A stretch of 64,000 nt of DNA from Synchiropus splendidus (lineage: Eukaryota; Chordata; Actinopteri; Syngnathiformes; Callionymidae), in the NCBI RefSeq assembly GCF_027744825.2, contig NC_071334.1, positions 39,099,437-39,163,436 of the forward strand, given 5' to 3'. The notes under the pieces were generated by a model, which worked only from the letters and a program-made list of their open reading frames with translations, was not told where the DNA came from and searched no databases. This document shows, one piece after another, positions 36,601 to 48,300 of this stretch. Made by a program: the position numbers and the translations under genes. How positions within the stretch are numbered: the stretch's first letter is position 1; every line of letters starts with the position of its first letter.

Positions 36601-39482
36601 CAAACATAAAAGTGTTGATAACTTTCGAAAAACACTTCCGACAGCTTAGATTTGATGTGCACCTACTAGAAAGACCCTTTCTGCTATAGTGGGAGGTTAA
36701 AATTTCATGTTCTGAAGCCTCCCTGAAAAGTTATGGCACAATGCGTAAAAACGCTTTTCAGCCTTAGATAAGGTGGGTTTCGGAACGCCAAACATAAAAG
36801 TGTTAATAACTTTCGAAAAACACTTCAGACAGCTTAGATTTGATGTGCAACTACTAGAAAGACCCTTTCTGCTATAGTGGGAGGTTAAAATTTCATGTTC
36901 TGAAGCTTCCCTGAAAAGTTATGGCACAATGCACAAAAACGCTTTTCAGCCTGAGATAAGGTGGGTTTCGGAACGCCAAACATAAAAGTGTTGATAACTT
37001 TCGAAAAACACTTCAGACAGCTTAGATTTGATGTGCACCTACTAGAAAGGCCCTTTCTGCTATAGTGGGAGGTTAAAATTTCATGTTCTGAAGCCTCCCT
37101 GAAAAGTTATGGCACAATGCGTAAAAACGCTTTTCAGCCTGAGATAAGGTGGGTTTCGGAACGCCAAACATAAAAGTGTTAATAACTTTCGAAAAACACT
37201 TCAGACAGCTTAGATTTGATGTGCAACTACTAGAAAGACCCTTTCTGCTATAGTGGGAGGTTAAAATTTCATGTTCTGAAGCTTCCCTGAAAAGTTATGG
37301 CACAATGCGTAAAAACGCTTTTCAGCCTGAGATAAGGTGGGTTTCGGAAAGCCAAACATAAAAGTGTTAATGACTATCGAAAAACACTTCAGACAGCTAA
37401 GATTTTATGTGCAACTACTAGAAAGACCCTTTATGCTATAGTGGGAGGTTAAAATTTCATGTTCTGAAGCTTCCCTGAAAAGTTATGGCACAATGCACAA
37501 AAACGCTTTTCAGCCTGAGATAAGGTGGGTTTCGGAAAGCCAAACATAAAAGTGTTAATAACTTTCGAAAAACACTTCAGACAGCTTAGATTTGATGTAC
37601 AACTACTAGAAAGACCCTTTCTGCTATAGTGGGAGGTTAAAATTTCATGTTCTGAAGCTTCCCTGAAAAGTTATGCCACAATGCACAAAAACGCTTTTCA
37701 GCCTGAGATAAGGTGGGTTTCGGAACGCCAAACATAAAAGTGTTGATAACTTTCGAAAAACACTTCCGACAGCTTAGATTTGATGTGCACCTACTAGAAA
37801 GACCCTTTCTGCTATAGTGGGAGGTTAAAATTTCATGTTCTGAAGCTTCCCTGAAAAGTTATGGCACAATGCACAAAAAGGCTTTTCAGCCTGAGATAAG
37901 GTGGGTTTCGGAACGCCAAACATAAAAGTGTTGATAACTTTCGAAAAACACTTCAGACAGCTTAGATTTGATGTGCACCTACTAGAAAGACCCTTTCTGC
38001 TATAGTGGGAGGTTAAAATGTCATGTTCTGAAGCTTCCCTGAAAAGTTATGGCACAATGCGTAAAAACGCTTTTCAGCCTGAGATAAGGTGGGTTTCGGA
38101 ACGCCAAACATAAAAGTGTTAATGACTATCGAAAAACACTTCAGACAGCTAAGATTTTATGTGCAACTACTAGAAAGACCCTTTATGCTATAGTGGGAGG
38201 TTAAAATTTCATGTTCTGAAGCTTCCCTGAAAAGTTATGGCACAATGCACAAAAACGCTTTTCAGCCTGAGATAAGGTGGGTTTCGGAACGCCAAACATA
38301 AAAGTGTTGATAGCTTTCGAAAAACACTTCAGACAGCTTAGATTTGATGTGCAACTACTAGAAAGACCCTTTCTGCTATAGTGGGAGGTTAAAATTCCAT
38401 GTTCTGAAGCTTCCCTGAAAAGTTATGGCACAATGCACAAAAACGCTTTTCAGCCTGAGATAAGGTGGGTTTCGGAACGCCAAACATAAAAGTGTTGATA
38501 ACTTTCGAAAAACACTTCAGACAGCTTAGATTTTATGTGCAACTACTAGAAAGACCCTTTATGCTATAGTGGGAGGTTAAAATTTCATGTTCTGAAACTT
38601 CCCTGAAAAGTTATGGCACAATGCACAAAAACGCTTTTCAGCCTGAGATAAGGTGGGTTTCGGAACGCCAAACATAAAAGTGTTAATAACTTTCGAAAAA
38701 CACTTCAGACAGCTTAGATTTGATGTGCACCTACTAGAAAGACCCTTTCTGTTATAGTGGGAGGTTAAAATTTCATGTTCTGAAGCTTCCCTGAAAAGTT
38801 ATGGCACAATGCACAAAAACGCTTTTCAGCCTGAGATAAGGTGGGTTTCGGAACGCCAAACATAAAAGTGTTGATAACTTTCGAAAAACACTTCCGACAG
38901 CTTAGATTTGATGTGCACCTACTAGAAAGACCCTTTCTGCTATAGTGGGAGGTTAAAATTTCATGTTCTGAAGCTTCCCTGAAAAGTTATGGCACAATGC
39001 ACAAAAACGCTTTTCAGCCTGAGATAAGGTGGGTTTCGGAACGCCAAACATAAAAGTGTTGATAACTTTCGAAAAACATTTCAGACAGCTTAGATTTGAT
39101 GTGCAACTACTAGAAAGACCCTTTCTGCTATAGTGGGAGGTTAAAATTTCATGTTCTGAAGCTTTCCTGAAAAGTTATGGCACAATGCACAAAAACGCTC
39201 TTCAGCCTGAGATAAGGTGGGTTTCGGAACGCCAAACATACAAGTGTTGATAACTTTCGAAAAACACTTCAGACAGCTTAGATTTGATGTGCACCTACTA
39301 GAAAGGCCCTTTCTGCTATAGTGGGAGGTTAAAATTTCATGTTCTGAAGCTTCCCTGAAAAGTTATGGCACAATGCGTAAAAACGCTTTTCGGCCTGAGA
39401 TAAGGTGGGTTGCGGAACGCCAAACATAAAAGTGTTAATAACTTTCGAAAAACACTTGAGGCAGCTTAGATTTGATGTGCAC
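30647..39482 (+). repeat. 47-monomer composite unit, second copy (8836 bp)
   Basis: It repeats 17299-26134 monomer for monomer, including chimeras and private substitutions. The one mismatch I noticed is g at 39412 (gttgcgg), inside the otherwise nearly invariant gtttcgg box of its last monomer. The flanks differ: type 19 precedes it here and type 18 precedes the first copy, while N-types follow here and type 0 follows the first copy. The copy was therefore placed by exchange in register rather than as part of a perfectly periodic array. Confidence 0.9.
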
Positions 39483-41550
39483 CTACTAGAAAGACCCTTT
39501 CTGCTATAGTGGGAGGTTAAAATTTCATGTTCTGAAGCTTCCCTGAAAAGTTATGGCACAATGCACAAAAACGCTTTTCAGCCTGAGATAAGGTGGGTTT
39601 CGGAACGCCAAACACAAAAGTGTTAATAACTTTCGAAAAACACTTCAGACAGCTTAGATTTGATGTGCAACTACTAGAAAGACCCTTTCTGCTATAGTGG
39701 GAGGCTAAAATTTCATATTCTGAAGCTTCCCTGAAAAGTTATGGCACAATGCACAAAAACGCTTTTCAGCCTGATATAAGGTGGGTTTCGGAACGCCAAA
39801 CATAAAAGTGTTAATAACTTTCGAAAAACACTTCAGACAGCTAATATTTGATGTACAACTACTAGAAAGACCCTTTCTGCTATAGTGGGAGGTTAAAATT
39901 TCATGTTCTGAAGCTTCCCTGAAAAGTTATGGCACAATGCACAAAAACGCTTTTCAGCCTGAGATAAGGTGGGTTTCGGAACGCCAAACATAAAAGTGTT
40001 GATAACTTTCAAAAAACACTTCAGACAGCTTAGATTTGATGTGCAACTACTAAAAAGACCCTTTCTGCTATAGTGGGAGGTTAAAATTTCATGTTCTGAA
40101 GCTTCCCTGAAAAGTTATGGCACAATGCGTAAAAACGCTTTTCAGCCTGAGATAAGGTGGGTTTCGGAACGCCAAACATAAAAGTGTTGATAACTTTCGA
40201 AAAACATTTCAGACAGCTTAGATTTGATGTGCAACTACTAGAAAGACCCTTTCTGCTATAGTGGGAGGTTAAAATTTCATGTTCTGAAGCTTCCCTGAAA
40301 AGTTATGGCACAATGCACAAAAACGCTTTTCAGCCTGAGATAAGGTGGGTTTCGGAACGCCAAACATACAAGTGTTGATAACTTTCGAAAAACACTTCAG
40401 ACAGCTTAGATTTGATGTGCACCTACTAGAAAGGCCCTTTCTGCTATAGTGGGAGGTTAAAATTTCATGTTCTGAAGCTTCCCTGAAAAGTTATGGCACA
40501 ATGCGTAAAAACGCTTTTCAGCCTGAGATAAGGTGGGTTTCGGAACGCCAAACATAAAAGTGTTAATAACTTTCGAAAAACACTTCAGACAGCTTAGATT
40601 TTATGTGCAACTACTAGAAAGACCCTTTCTGCTATAGTGGGAGGCTAAAATTTCATATTCTGAAGCTTCCCTGAAAAGTTATGGCACAATGCACAAAAAC
40701 GCTTTTCAGCCTGAGATAAGGTGGGTTTCGGAACGCCAAACATAAAAGTGTTAATAACTTTCGAAAAACACTTCAGACAGCTAATATTTGATGTACAACT
40801 ACTAGAAAGGCCCTTTCTGCTATAGTGGGAGGTTAAAATTTCATGTTCTGAAGCTTCCCTGAAAAGTTATGGCACAATGCGTAAAAACGCTTTTCGGCCT
40901 GAGATAAGGTGGGTTTCGGAACGCCAAACATAAAAGTGTTAATAACTTTCGAAAAACACTTGAGGCAGCTTAGATTTGATGTGCACCTACTAGAAAGACC
41001 CTTTCTGTTATAGTGGGAGGTTAAAATTTCATGTTCTGAAGCTTCCCTGAAAAGTTATGGCACAATGCACAAAAACGCTTTTCAGCCTGAGATAAGGTGG
41101 GTTTCGGAACGCCAAACACAAAAGTGTTAATAACTTTCGAAAAACACTTCAGACAGCTTAGATTTGATGTGCAACTACTAGAAAGACCCTTTCTGCTATA
41201 GTGGGTGGCTAAAATTTCATATTCTGAAGCTTCCCTGAAAAGTTATGGCACAATGCACAAAAACGCTTTTCAGCCTGATATAAGGTGGGTTTCGGAACGC
41301 CAAACATAAAAGTGTTAATAACTTTCGAAAAACACTTCAGACAGCTAATATTTGATGTACAACTACTAGAAAGACCCTTTCTGCTATAGTGGGAGGTTAA
41401 AATTTCATGTTCTGAAGCTTCCCTGAAAAGTTATGGCACAATGCACAAAAACGCTTTTCAGCCTGATATAAGGTGGGTTTCGGAACGCCAAACATAAAAG
41501 TGTTAATAACTTTCGAAAAACACTTCAGACAGCTAATATTTGATGTACAA
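39483..41550 (+). repeat. N-type variant block, third copy, 11 monomers
   Basis: It follows the order of 10155-12222 and 14291-16358: cacaaaag, gaggct/ctgatataag, ttcaaaa, actaaaaag, catacaag, gcgt with ctaagatttt-like tail loss, gaggct, cttgaggcag, ctgttatag, gaggct/ctgatataag and ctgatataag. It differs in having cttcagacag rather than cttctgacag in the fifth monomer, and a private gtgggtggct (t at 41206). Confidence 0.82.
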
Positions 41551-43806
41551 CTACTAGAAAGACCCTTTCTGCTATAGTGGGAGGTTAAAATTTCATGTTC
41601 TGAAGCTTCCCTGAAATGTTATGGCACAATGCACAAAAACGCTTTTCAGCCTGAGATAAGGTGGGTTTCGGAACGCCAAACATACAAGTGTTGATAACTT
41701 TCGAAAAACACTTCAGACAGCTTAGATTTGATGTGCACCTACTAGAAAGGCCCTTTCTGCTATAGTGGGAGGTTAAAATTTCATGTTCTGAAGCTTCCCT
41801 GAAAAGTTATGGCACAATGCGTAAAAACGCTTTTCAGCCTGAGATAAGGTGGGTTTCGGAACGCCAAACATAAAAGTGTTAATAACTTTCGAATAACACT
41901 TCAGACAGCTTAGATTTTATGTGCAACTACTAGAAAGACCCTTTCTGCTATAGTGGGAGGCTAAAATTTCATATTCTGAAGCTTCCCTGAAAAGTTATGG
42001 CACAATGCACAAAAACGCTTTTCAGCCTGAGATAAGGTGGGTTTCGGAACGCCAAACATAAAAGTGTTAATAACTTTCGAAAAACACTTCAGACAGCTAA
42101 TATTTGATGTACAACTACTAGAAAGACCCTTTCTGCTATAGTGGGAGGTTAAAATTTCATGTTCTGAAGCTTCCCTGAAAAGTTATGGCACAATGCACAA
42201 AAACGCTTTTCAGCCTGAGATAAGGTGGGTTTCGGAACGCCAAACATAAAAGTGTTAATAACTTTCGAAAAACACTTCAGACAGCTAATATTTGATGTAC
42301 AACTACTAGAAAGACCCTTTCTGCTATAGTGGGAGGTTAAAATTTCATGTTCTGAAGCTTCCCTGAAAAGTTATGGCACAATGCACAAAAACGCTTTTCA
42401 GCCTGAGATAAGGTGGGTTTCGGAACGCCAAACATAAAAGTGTTGATAACTTTCAAAAAACACTTCAGACAGCTTAGATTTGATGTGCAACAACTAGAAA
42501 GACCCTTTCTGCTATAGTGGGAGGTTAAAATTTCATGTTCTGAAGCTTCCCTGAAAAGTTATGGCACAATGCACAAAAACGCTTTTCAGCCTGAGATAAG
42601 GTGGGTTTCGGAACGCCAAACATAAAAGTGTTGATAACTTTCGAAAAACACTTCAGACAGCTTAGATTTGATGTGTACTTACTAGAAAGGCCCTTTCTGC
42701 TATAGTGGGAGGTTAAAATTTCATGTTCTGAAGCTTCCCTGAAAAGTTATGGCACAATGCGTAAAAACGCTTTTCAGCCTGAGATAAGGTGGGTTTCGGA
42801 ACGCCAAACATAAAAGTGCTAATAACTATCGAAAAACACTTCAGACAGCTAAGATTTTATGTGCAACTACTAGAAAGACCCTTTATGCTATAGTGGGAGG
42901 TTAAAATTTCATGTTCTGAAACTTCCCTGAAAAGTTATGGCACAATGCACAAAAACGCTTTTCAGCCTGAGATAAGGTGGGTTTCGGAACGCCAAACATA
43001 AAAGTGTTAATAACTTTCGAAAAACACTTCAGACAGCTTAGATTTGATGTGCACCTACTAGAAAGACCCTTTCTGCTATAGTGGGAGGTTAAAATTTCAT
43101 GTTCTGAAGCTTCCCTGAAAAGTTATGGCACAATGCACAAAAACGCTTTTCAGCCTGAGATAAGGTGGGTTTCGGAACGCCAAACATAAAAGTGTTGATA
43201 ACTTTCGAAAAACACTTCCGACAGCTTAGATTTGATGTGCATCTACTAGAAAGACCCTTTCTGCTATAGTGGGAGGTTAAAATTTCATGTTCTGAAGCTT
43301 CCCTGAAAAGTTATGGCACAATGCACAAAAACGCTTTTCAGCCTGAGATAAGGTGGGTTTCGGAACGCCAAACATAAAAGTGTTGATAACTTTCGAAAAA
43401 CATTTCAGACAGCTTAGATTTGATGTGCAACTACTAGAAAGACCCTTTCTGCTATAGTGGGAGGTTAAAATTTCATGTTCTGAAGCTTTCCTGAAAAGTT
43501 ATGGCACAATGCACAAAAACGCTCTTCAGCCTGAGATAAGGTGGGTTTCGGAACGCCAAACATACAAGTGTTGATAACTTTCGAAAAACACTTCAGACAG
43601 CTTAGATTTGATGTGCACCTACTAGAAAGGCCCTTTCTGCTATAGTGGGAGGTTAAAATTTCATGTTCTGAAGCTTCCCTGAAAAGTTATGGCACAATGC
43701 GTAAAAACGCTTTTCGGCCTGAGATAAGGTGGGTTTCGGAACGCCAAACATAAAAGTGTTAATAACTTTCGAAAAACACTTGAGGCAGCTTAGATTTGAT
43801 GTGCAC
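41551..43806 (+). repeat. Mixed transition block ending in types 23-27, 12 monomers
   Basis: The first seven monomers (41551-42866) are recombinants. They show catacaag with gaaatgtt at 41551, gaataacac near 41891, N-type gaggct at 41927, ttcaaaa at 42303, and a gcgt monomer with ctaataacta and ctaagatttt at 42679. The last five (42867-43806) are types 23, 24, 25, 26 and 27 in order. The start motif is altered to caactag at 42491 and ttactag at 42679, and p188 is t at 43242. These are point changes and do not shift the 188-bp phase. Confidence 0.75.
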
Positions 43807-45310
43807 CTACTAGAAAGACCCTTTCTGCTATAGTGGGAGGTTAAAATTTCATGTTCTGAAGCTTCCCTGAAAAGTTATGGCACAATGCACAAAAACGCTT
43901 TTCAGCCTGAGATAAGGTGGGTTTCGGAACGCCAAACACAAAAGTGTTAATAACTTTCGAAAAACACTTCAGACAGCTTAGATTTGATGTGCAACTACTA
44001 GAAAGACCCTTTCTGCTATAGTGGGAGGCTAAAATTTCATATTCTGAAGCTTCCCTGAAAAGTTATGGCACAATGCACAAAAACGCTTTTCAGCCTGATA
44101 TAAGGTGGGTTTCGGAACGCCAAACATAAAAGTGTTAATAACTTTCGAAAAACACTTCAGACAGCTAATATTTGATGTACAACTACTAGAAAGACCCTTT
44201 CTGCTATAGTGGGAGGTTAAAATTTCATGTTCTGAAGCTTCCCTGAAAAGTTATGGCACAATGCGTAAAAACGCTTTTCGGCCTGAGATAAGGTGGGTTT
44301 CGGAACGCCAAACATAAAAGTGTTAATAACTTTCGAAAAACACTTGAGGCAGCTTAGATTTGATGTGCACCTACTAGAAAGACCCTTTCTGCAATAGTGG
44401 GAGGTTAAAATTTCATGTTCTGAAGCTTCCCTGAAAAGTTATGGCACAATGCACAAAAACGCTTTTCAGCCTGAGATAAGGTGGGTTTCGGAACGCCAAA
44501 CACAAAAGTGTTAATAACTTTCGAAAAACACTTCAGACAGCTTAGATTTGATGTGCAACTACTAGAAAGACCCTTTCTGCTATAGTGGGAGGCTAAAATT
44601 TCATATTCTGAAGCTTCCCTGAAAAGTTATGGCACAATGCACAAAAACGCTTTTCAGCCTGATATAAGGTGGGTTTCGGAACGCCAAACATAAAAGTGTT
44701 AATAACTTTCGAAAAACACTTCAGACAGCTAATATTTGATGTACAACTACTAGAAAGACCCTTTCTGCTATAGTGGGAGGTTAAAATTTCATGTTCTGAA
44801 GCTTCCCTGAAAAGTTATGGCACAATGCACAAAAACGCTTTTCAGCCTGAGATAAGGTGGGTTTCGGAACGCCAAACATAAAAGTGTTGATAACTTTCAA
44901 AAAACACTTCAGACAGCTTAGATTTGATGTGCAACTACTAAAAAGACCCTTTCTGCTATAGTGGGAGGTTAAAATTTCATGTTCTGAAGCTTCCCTGAAA
45001 AGTTATGGCACAATGCGTAAAAACGCTTTTCAGCCTGAGATAAGGTGGGTTTCGGAACGCCAAACATAAAAGTGTTGATAACTTTCGAAAAACATTTCAG
45101 ACAGCTTAGATTTGATGTGCAACTACTAGAAAGACCCTTTCTGCTATAGTGGGAGGTTAAAATTTCATGTTCTGAAGCTTCCCTGAAAAGTTATGGCACA
45201 ATGCACAAAAACGCTTTTCAGCCTGAGATAAGGTGGGTTTCGGAACGCCAAACATACAAGTGTTGATAACTTTCGAAAAACACTTCAGACAGCTTAGATT
45301 TGATGTGCAC
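43807..45310 (+). repeat. N-type variant block, rearranged copy, 8 monomers
   Basis: The order is cacaaaag, gaggct/ctgatataag, cttgaggcag with aagacc, cacaaaag with tgcaatag, gaggct/ctgatataag, ttcaaaa, actaaaaag and catacaag. Against 10155-11094 it contains an insertion that doubles the cacaaaag and gaggct pair around a cttgaggcag monomer. The aagacc at the head of the cttgaggcag monomer (44183) marks a junction, since that tail normally goes with aaggcc. Confidence 0.75.
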
Positions 45311-48300
45311 CTACTAGAAAGGCCCTTTCTGCTATAGTGGGAGGTTAAAATTTCATGTTCTGAAGCTTCCCTGAAAAGTTATGGCACAATGCGTAAAAAC
45401 GCCTTTCAGCCTGAGATAAGGTGGGTTTCGGAACGCCAAACATAAAAGTGTTAATAACTTTCGAAAAACACTTCAGACAGCTAATATTTGATGTACGACT
45501 ACTAGAAAGACCCTTTCTGCTATAGTGGGAGGTTAAAATTTCATGTTCTGAAGCTTCCCTGAAAAGTTATGGCACAATGCACAAAAACGCTTTTCAGCCT
45601 GAGATAAGGTGGGTTTCGGAACGCCAAACATACAAGTGTTGATAACTTTCGAAAAACACTTCAGACAGCTTAGATTTGATGTGCACCTACTAGAAAGACC
45701 CTTTCTTCTATAGTGGGAGGTTAAAATTTCATGTTCTGAAGCTTCCCTGAAAAGTTATGGCACAATGCGTAAAAACGCTTTTCAGCCTGAGATAAGGTGG
45801 GTTTCGGAACGCCAAACATAAAAGTGTTAATAACTTTCGAAAAACACTTCAGACAGCTTAGATTTTATGTGCAACTACTAGAAAGACCCTTTCTGCTATA
45901 GTGGGAGGCTCAAATTTCATATTCTGAAGCTTCCCTGAAAAGTTATGGCACAATGCACAAAAACGCTTTTCAGCCTGAGATAAGGTGGGTTTCGGAACGC
46001 CAAACATAAAAGTGTTAATAACTTTCGAAAAACACTTCAGACAGCTAATATTTGATGTACAACTACTAGAAAGACCCTTTCTGCTATAGTGGAAGGTTAA
46101 AATTTCATGTTCTGAAGCTTCCCTGAAAAGTTATGGCACAATGCACAAAAACGCTTTTCAGCCTGAGATAAGGTGGGTTTCGGAACGCCAAACATAAAAG
46201 TGTTGATAACTTTCGAAAAACACTTCAGACAGCTTAGATTTGATGTGCACCTACTAGAAAGGCCCTTTCTGCTATAGTGGGAGGTTAAAATTTCATGTTC
46301 TGAAGCTTCCCTGAAAAGTTATGGCACAATGCGTAAAAACGCTTTTCAGCCTGAGATAAGGTGGGTTTCGGAACGCCAAACATAAAAGTGTTAATAACTT
46401 TCGAAAAACACTTCAGACAGCTAATATTTGATGTACAACTACTAGAAAGGCCCTTTCTGCTATAGTGGGAGGTTAAAATTTCATGTTCTGAAGCTTCCCT
46501 GAAAAGTTATGGCACAATGCGTAAAAACGCTTTTCGGCCTGAGATAAGGTGGGTTTCGGAACGCCAAACATACAAGTGTTGATAACTTTCGAAAAACACT
46601 TCAGACAGCTTAGATTTGATGTGCACCTACTAGAAAGGCCCTTTCTGCTATAGTGGGAGGTTAAAATTTCATGTTCTGAAGCTTCCCTGAAAAGTTATGG
46701 CACAATGCGTAAAAACGCTTTTCAGCCTGAGATAAGGTGGGTTTCGGAACGCCAAACATAAAAGTGTTAATAACTTTCGAAAAACACTTCAGACAGCTTA
46801 GATTTTATGTGCAACTACTAGAAAGACCCTTTCTGCTATAGTGGGAGGCTAAAATTTCATATTCTGAAGCTTCCCTGAAAAGTTATGGCACAATGCACAA
46901 AAACGCTTTTCAGCCTGAGATAAGGTGGGTTTCGGAACGCCAAACATAAAAGTGTTAATAACTTTCGAAAAACACTTCAGACAGCTAATATTTGATGTAC
47001 AACTACTAGAAAGACCCTTTCTGCTATAGTGGGAGGTTAAAATTTCATGTTCTGAAGCTTCCCTGAAAAGTTATGGCACAATGCACAAAAACGCTTTTCA
47101 GCCTGAGATAAGGTGGGTTTCGGAACGCCAAACATAAAAGTGTTGATAACTTTCGAAAAACACTTCAGACAGCTTAGATTTGATGTGCACCTACTAGAAA
47201 GGCCCTTTCTGCTATAGTGGGAGGTTAAAATTTCATGTTCTGAAGCTTCCCTGAAAAGTTATGGCACAATGCGTAAAAACGCTTTTCAGCCTGAGATAAG
47301 GTGGGTTTCGGAACGCCAAACATAAAAGTGTTAATAACTTTCGAAAAACACTTCAGACAGCTTAGATTTGATGTGCACCTACTAGAAAGACCCTTTCTGC
47401 TATAGTGGGAGGTTAAAATTTCATGTTCTGAAGCTTCCCTGAAAAGTTATGGCACAATGCACAAAAACGCTTTTCAGCCTGAGATAAGGTGGGTTTCGGA
47501 ACGCCAAACATAAAAGTGTTGATAACTTTCGAAAAACACTTCAGACAGCTTAGATTAGATGTGCAACTACTAGAAAGACCCTTTCTGCTATAGTGGGAGG
47601 TTAAAATTTCATGTTCTGAAGCTTCCCTGAAAAGTTATGGCACAATGCACAAAAACGCTTTTCAGCCTGAGATAAGGTGGGTTTCGGAACGCCAAACATA
47701 AAAGTGTTGATAACTTTCGAAAAACACTTCAGACAGCTTAGATTAGATGTGCAACTACTAGAAAGACCCTTTCTGCTATAGTGGGAGGTTAAAATTTCAT
47801 GTTCTGAAGCTTCCCTGAAAAGTTATGGCACAATGCGTAAAAACGCTTTTCAGCCTGAGATAAGGTGGGTTTCGGAACGCCAAACATAAAAGTGTTAATG
47901 ACTATCGAAAAACACTTCAGACAGCTAAGATTTTATGTGCAACTACTAGAAAGACCCTTTCTGCTATAGTGGGAGGTTAAAATTTCATGTTCTGAAGCTT
48001 CCCTGAAAAGTTATGGCACAATGCACAAAAACGCTTTTCAGCCTGAGATAAGGTGGGTTTCGGAACGCCAAACATAAAAGTGTTAATAACTTTCGAAAAA
48101 CACTTCAGACAGCTAATATTTGATGTACAACTACTAGAAAGACCCTTTCTGCTATAGTGGGAGGTTAAAATTTCATGTTCTGAAGCTTCCCTGAAAAGTT
48201 ATGGCACAATGCACAAAAAGGCTTTTCAGCCTGAGATAAGGTGGGTTTCGGAACGCCAAACATAAAAGTGTTGATAACTTTCGAAAAACACTTCAGACAG

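Noticed and set aside
42491..42685. Phase break suggested by altered start motifs caactag and ttactag
   Set aside because: Both are single substitutions; the neighbouring monomers remain on the 188-bp grid.
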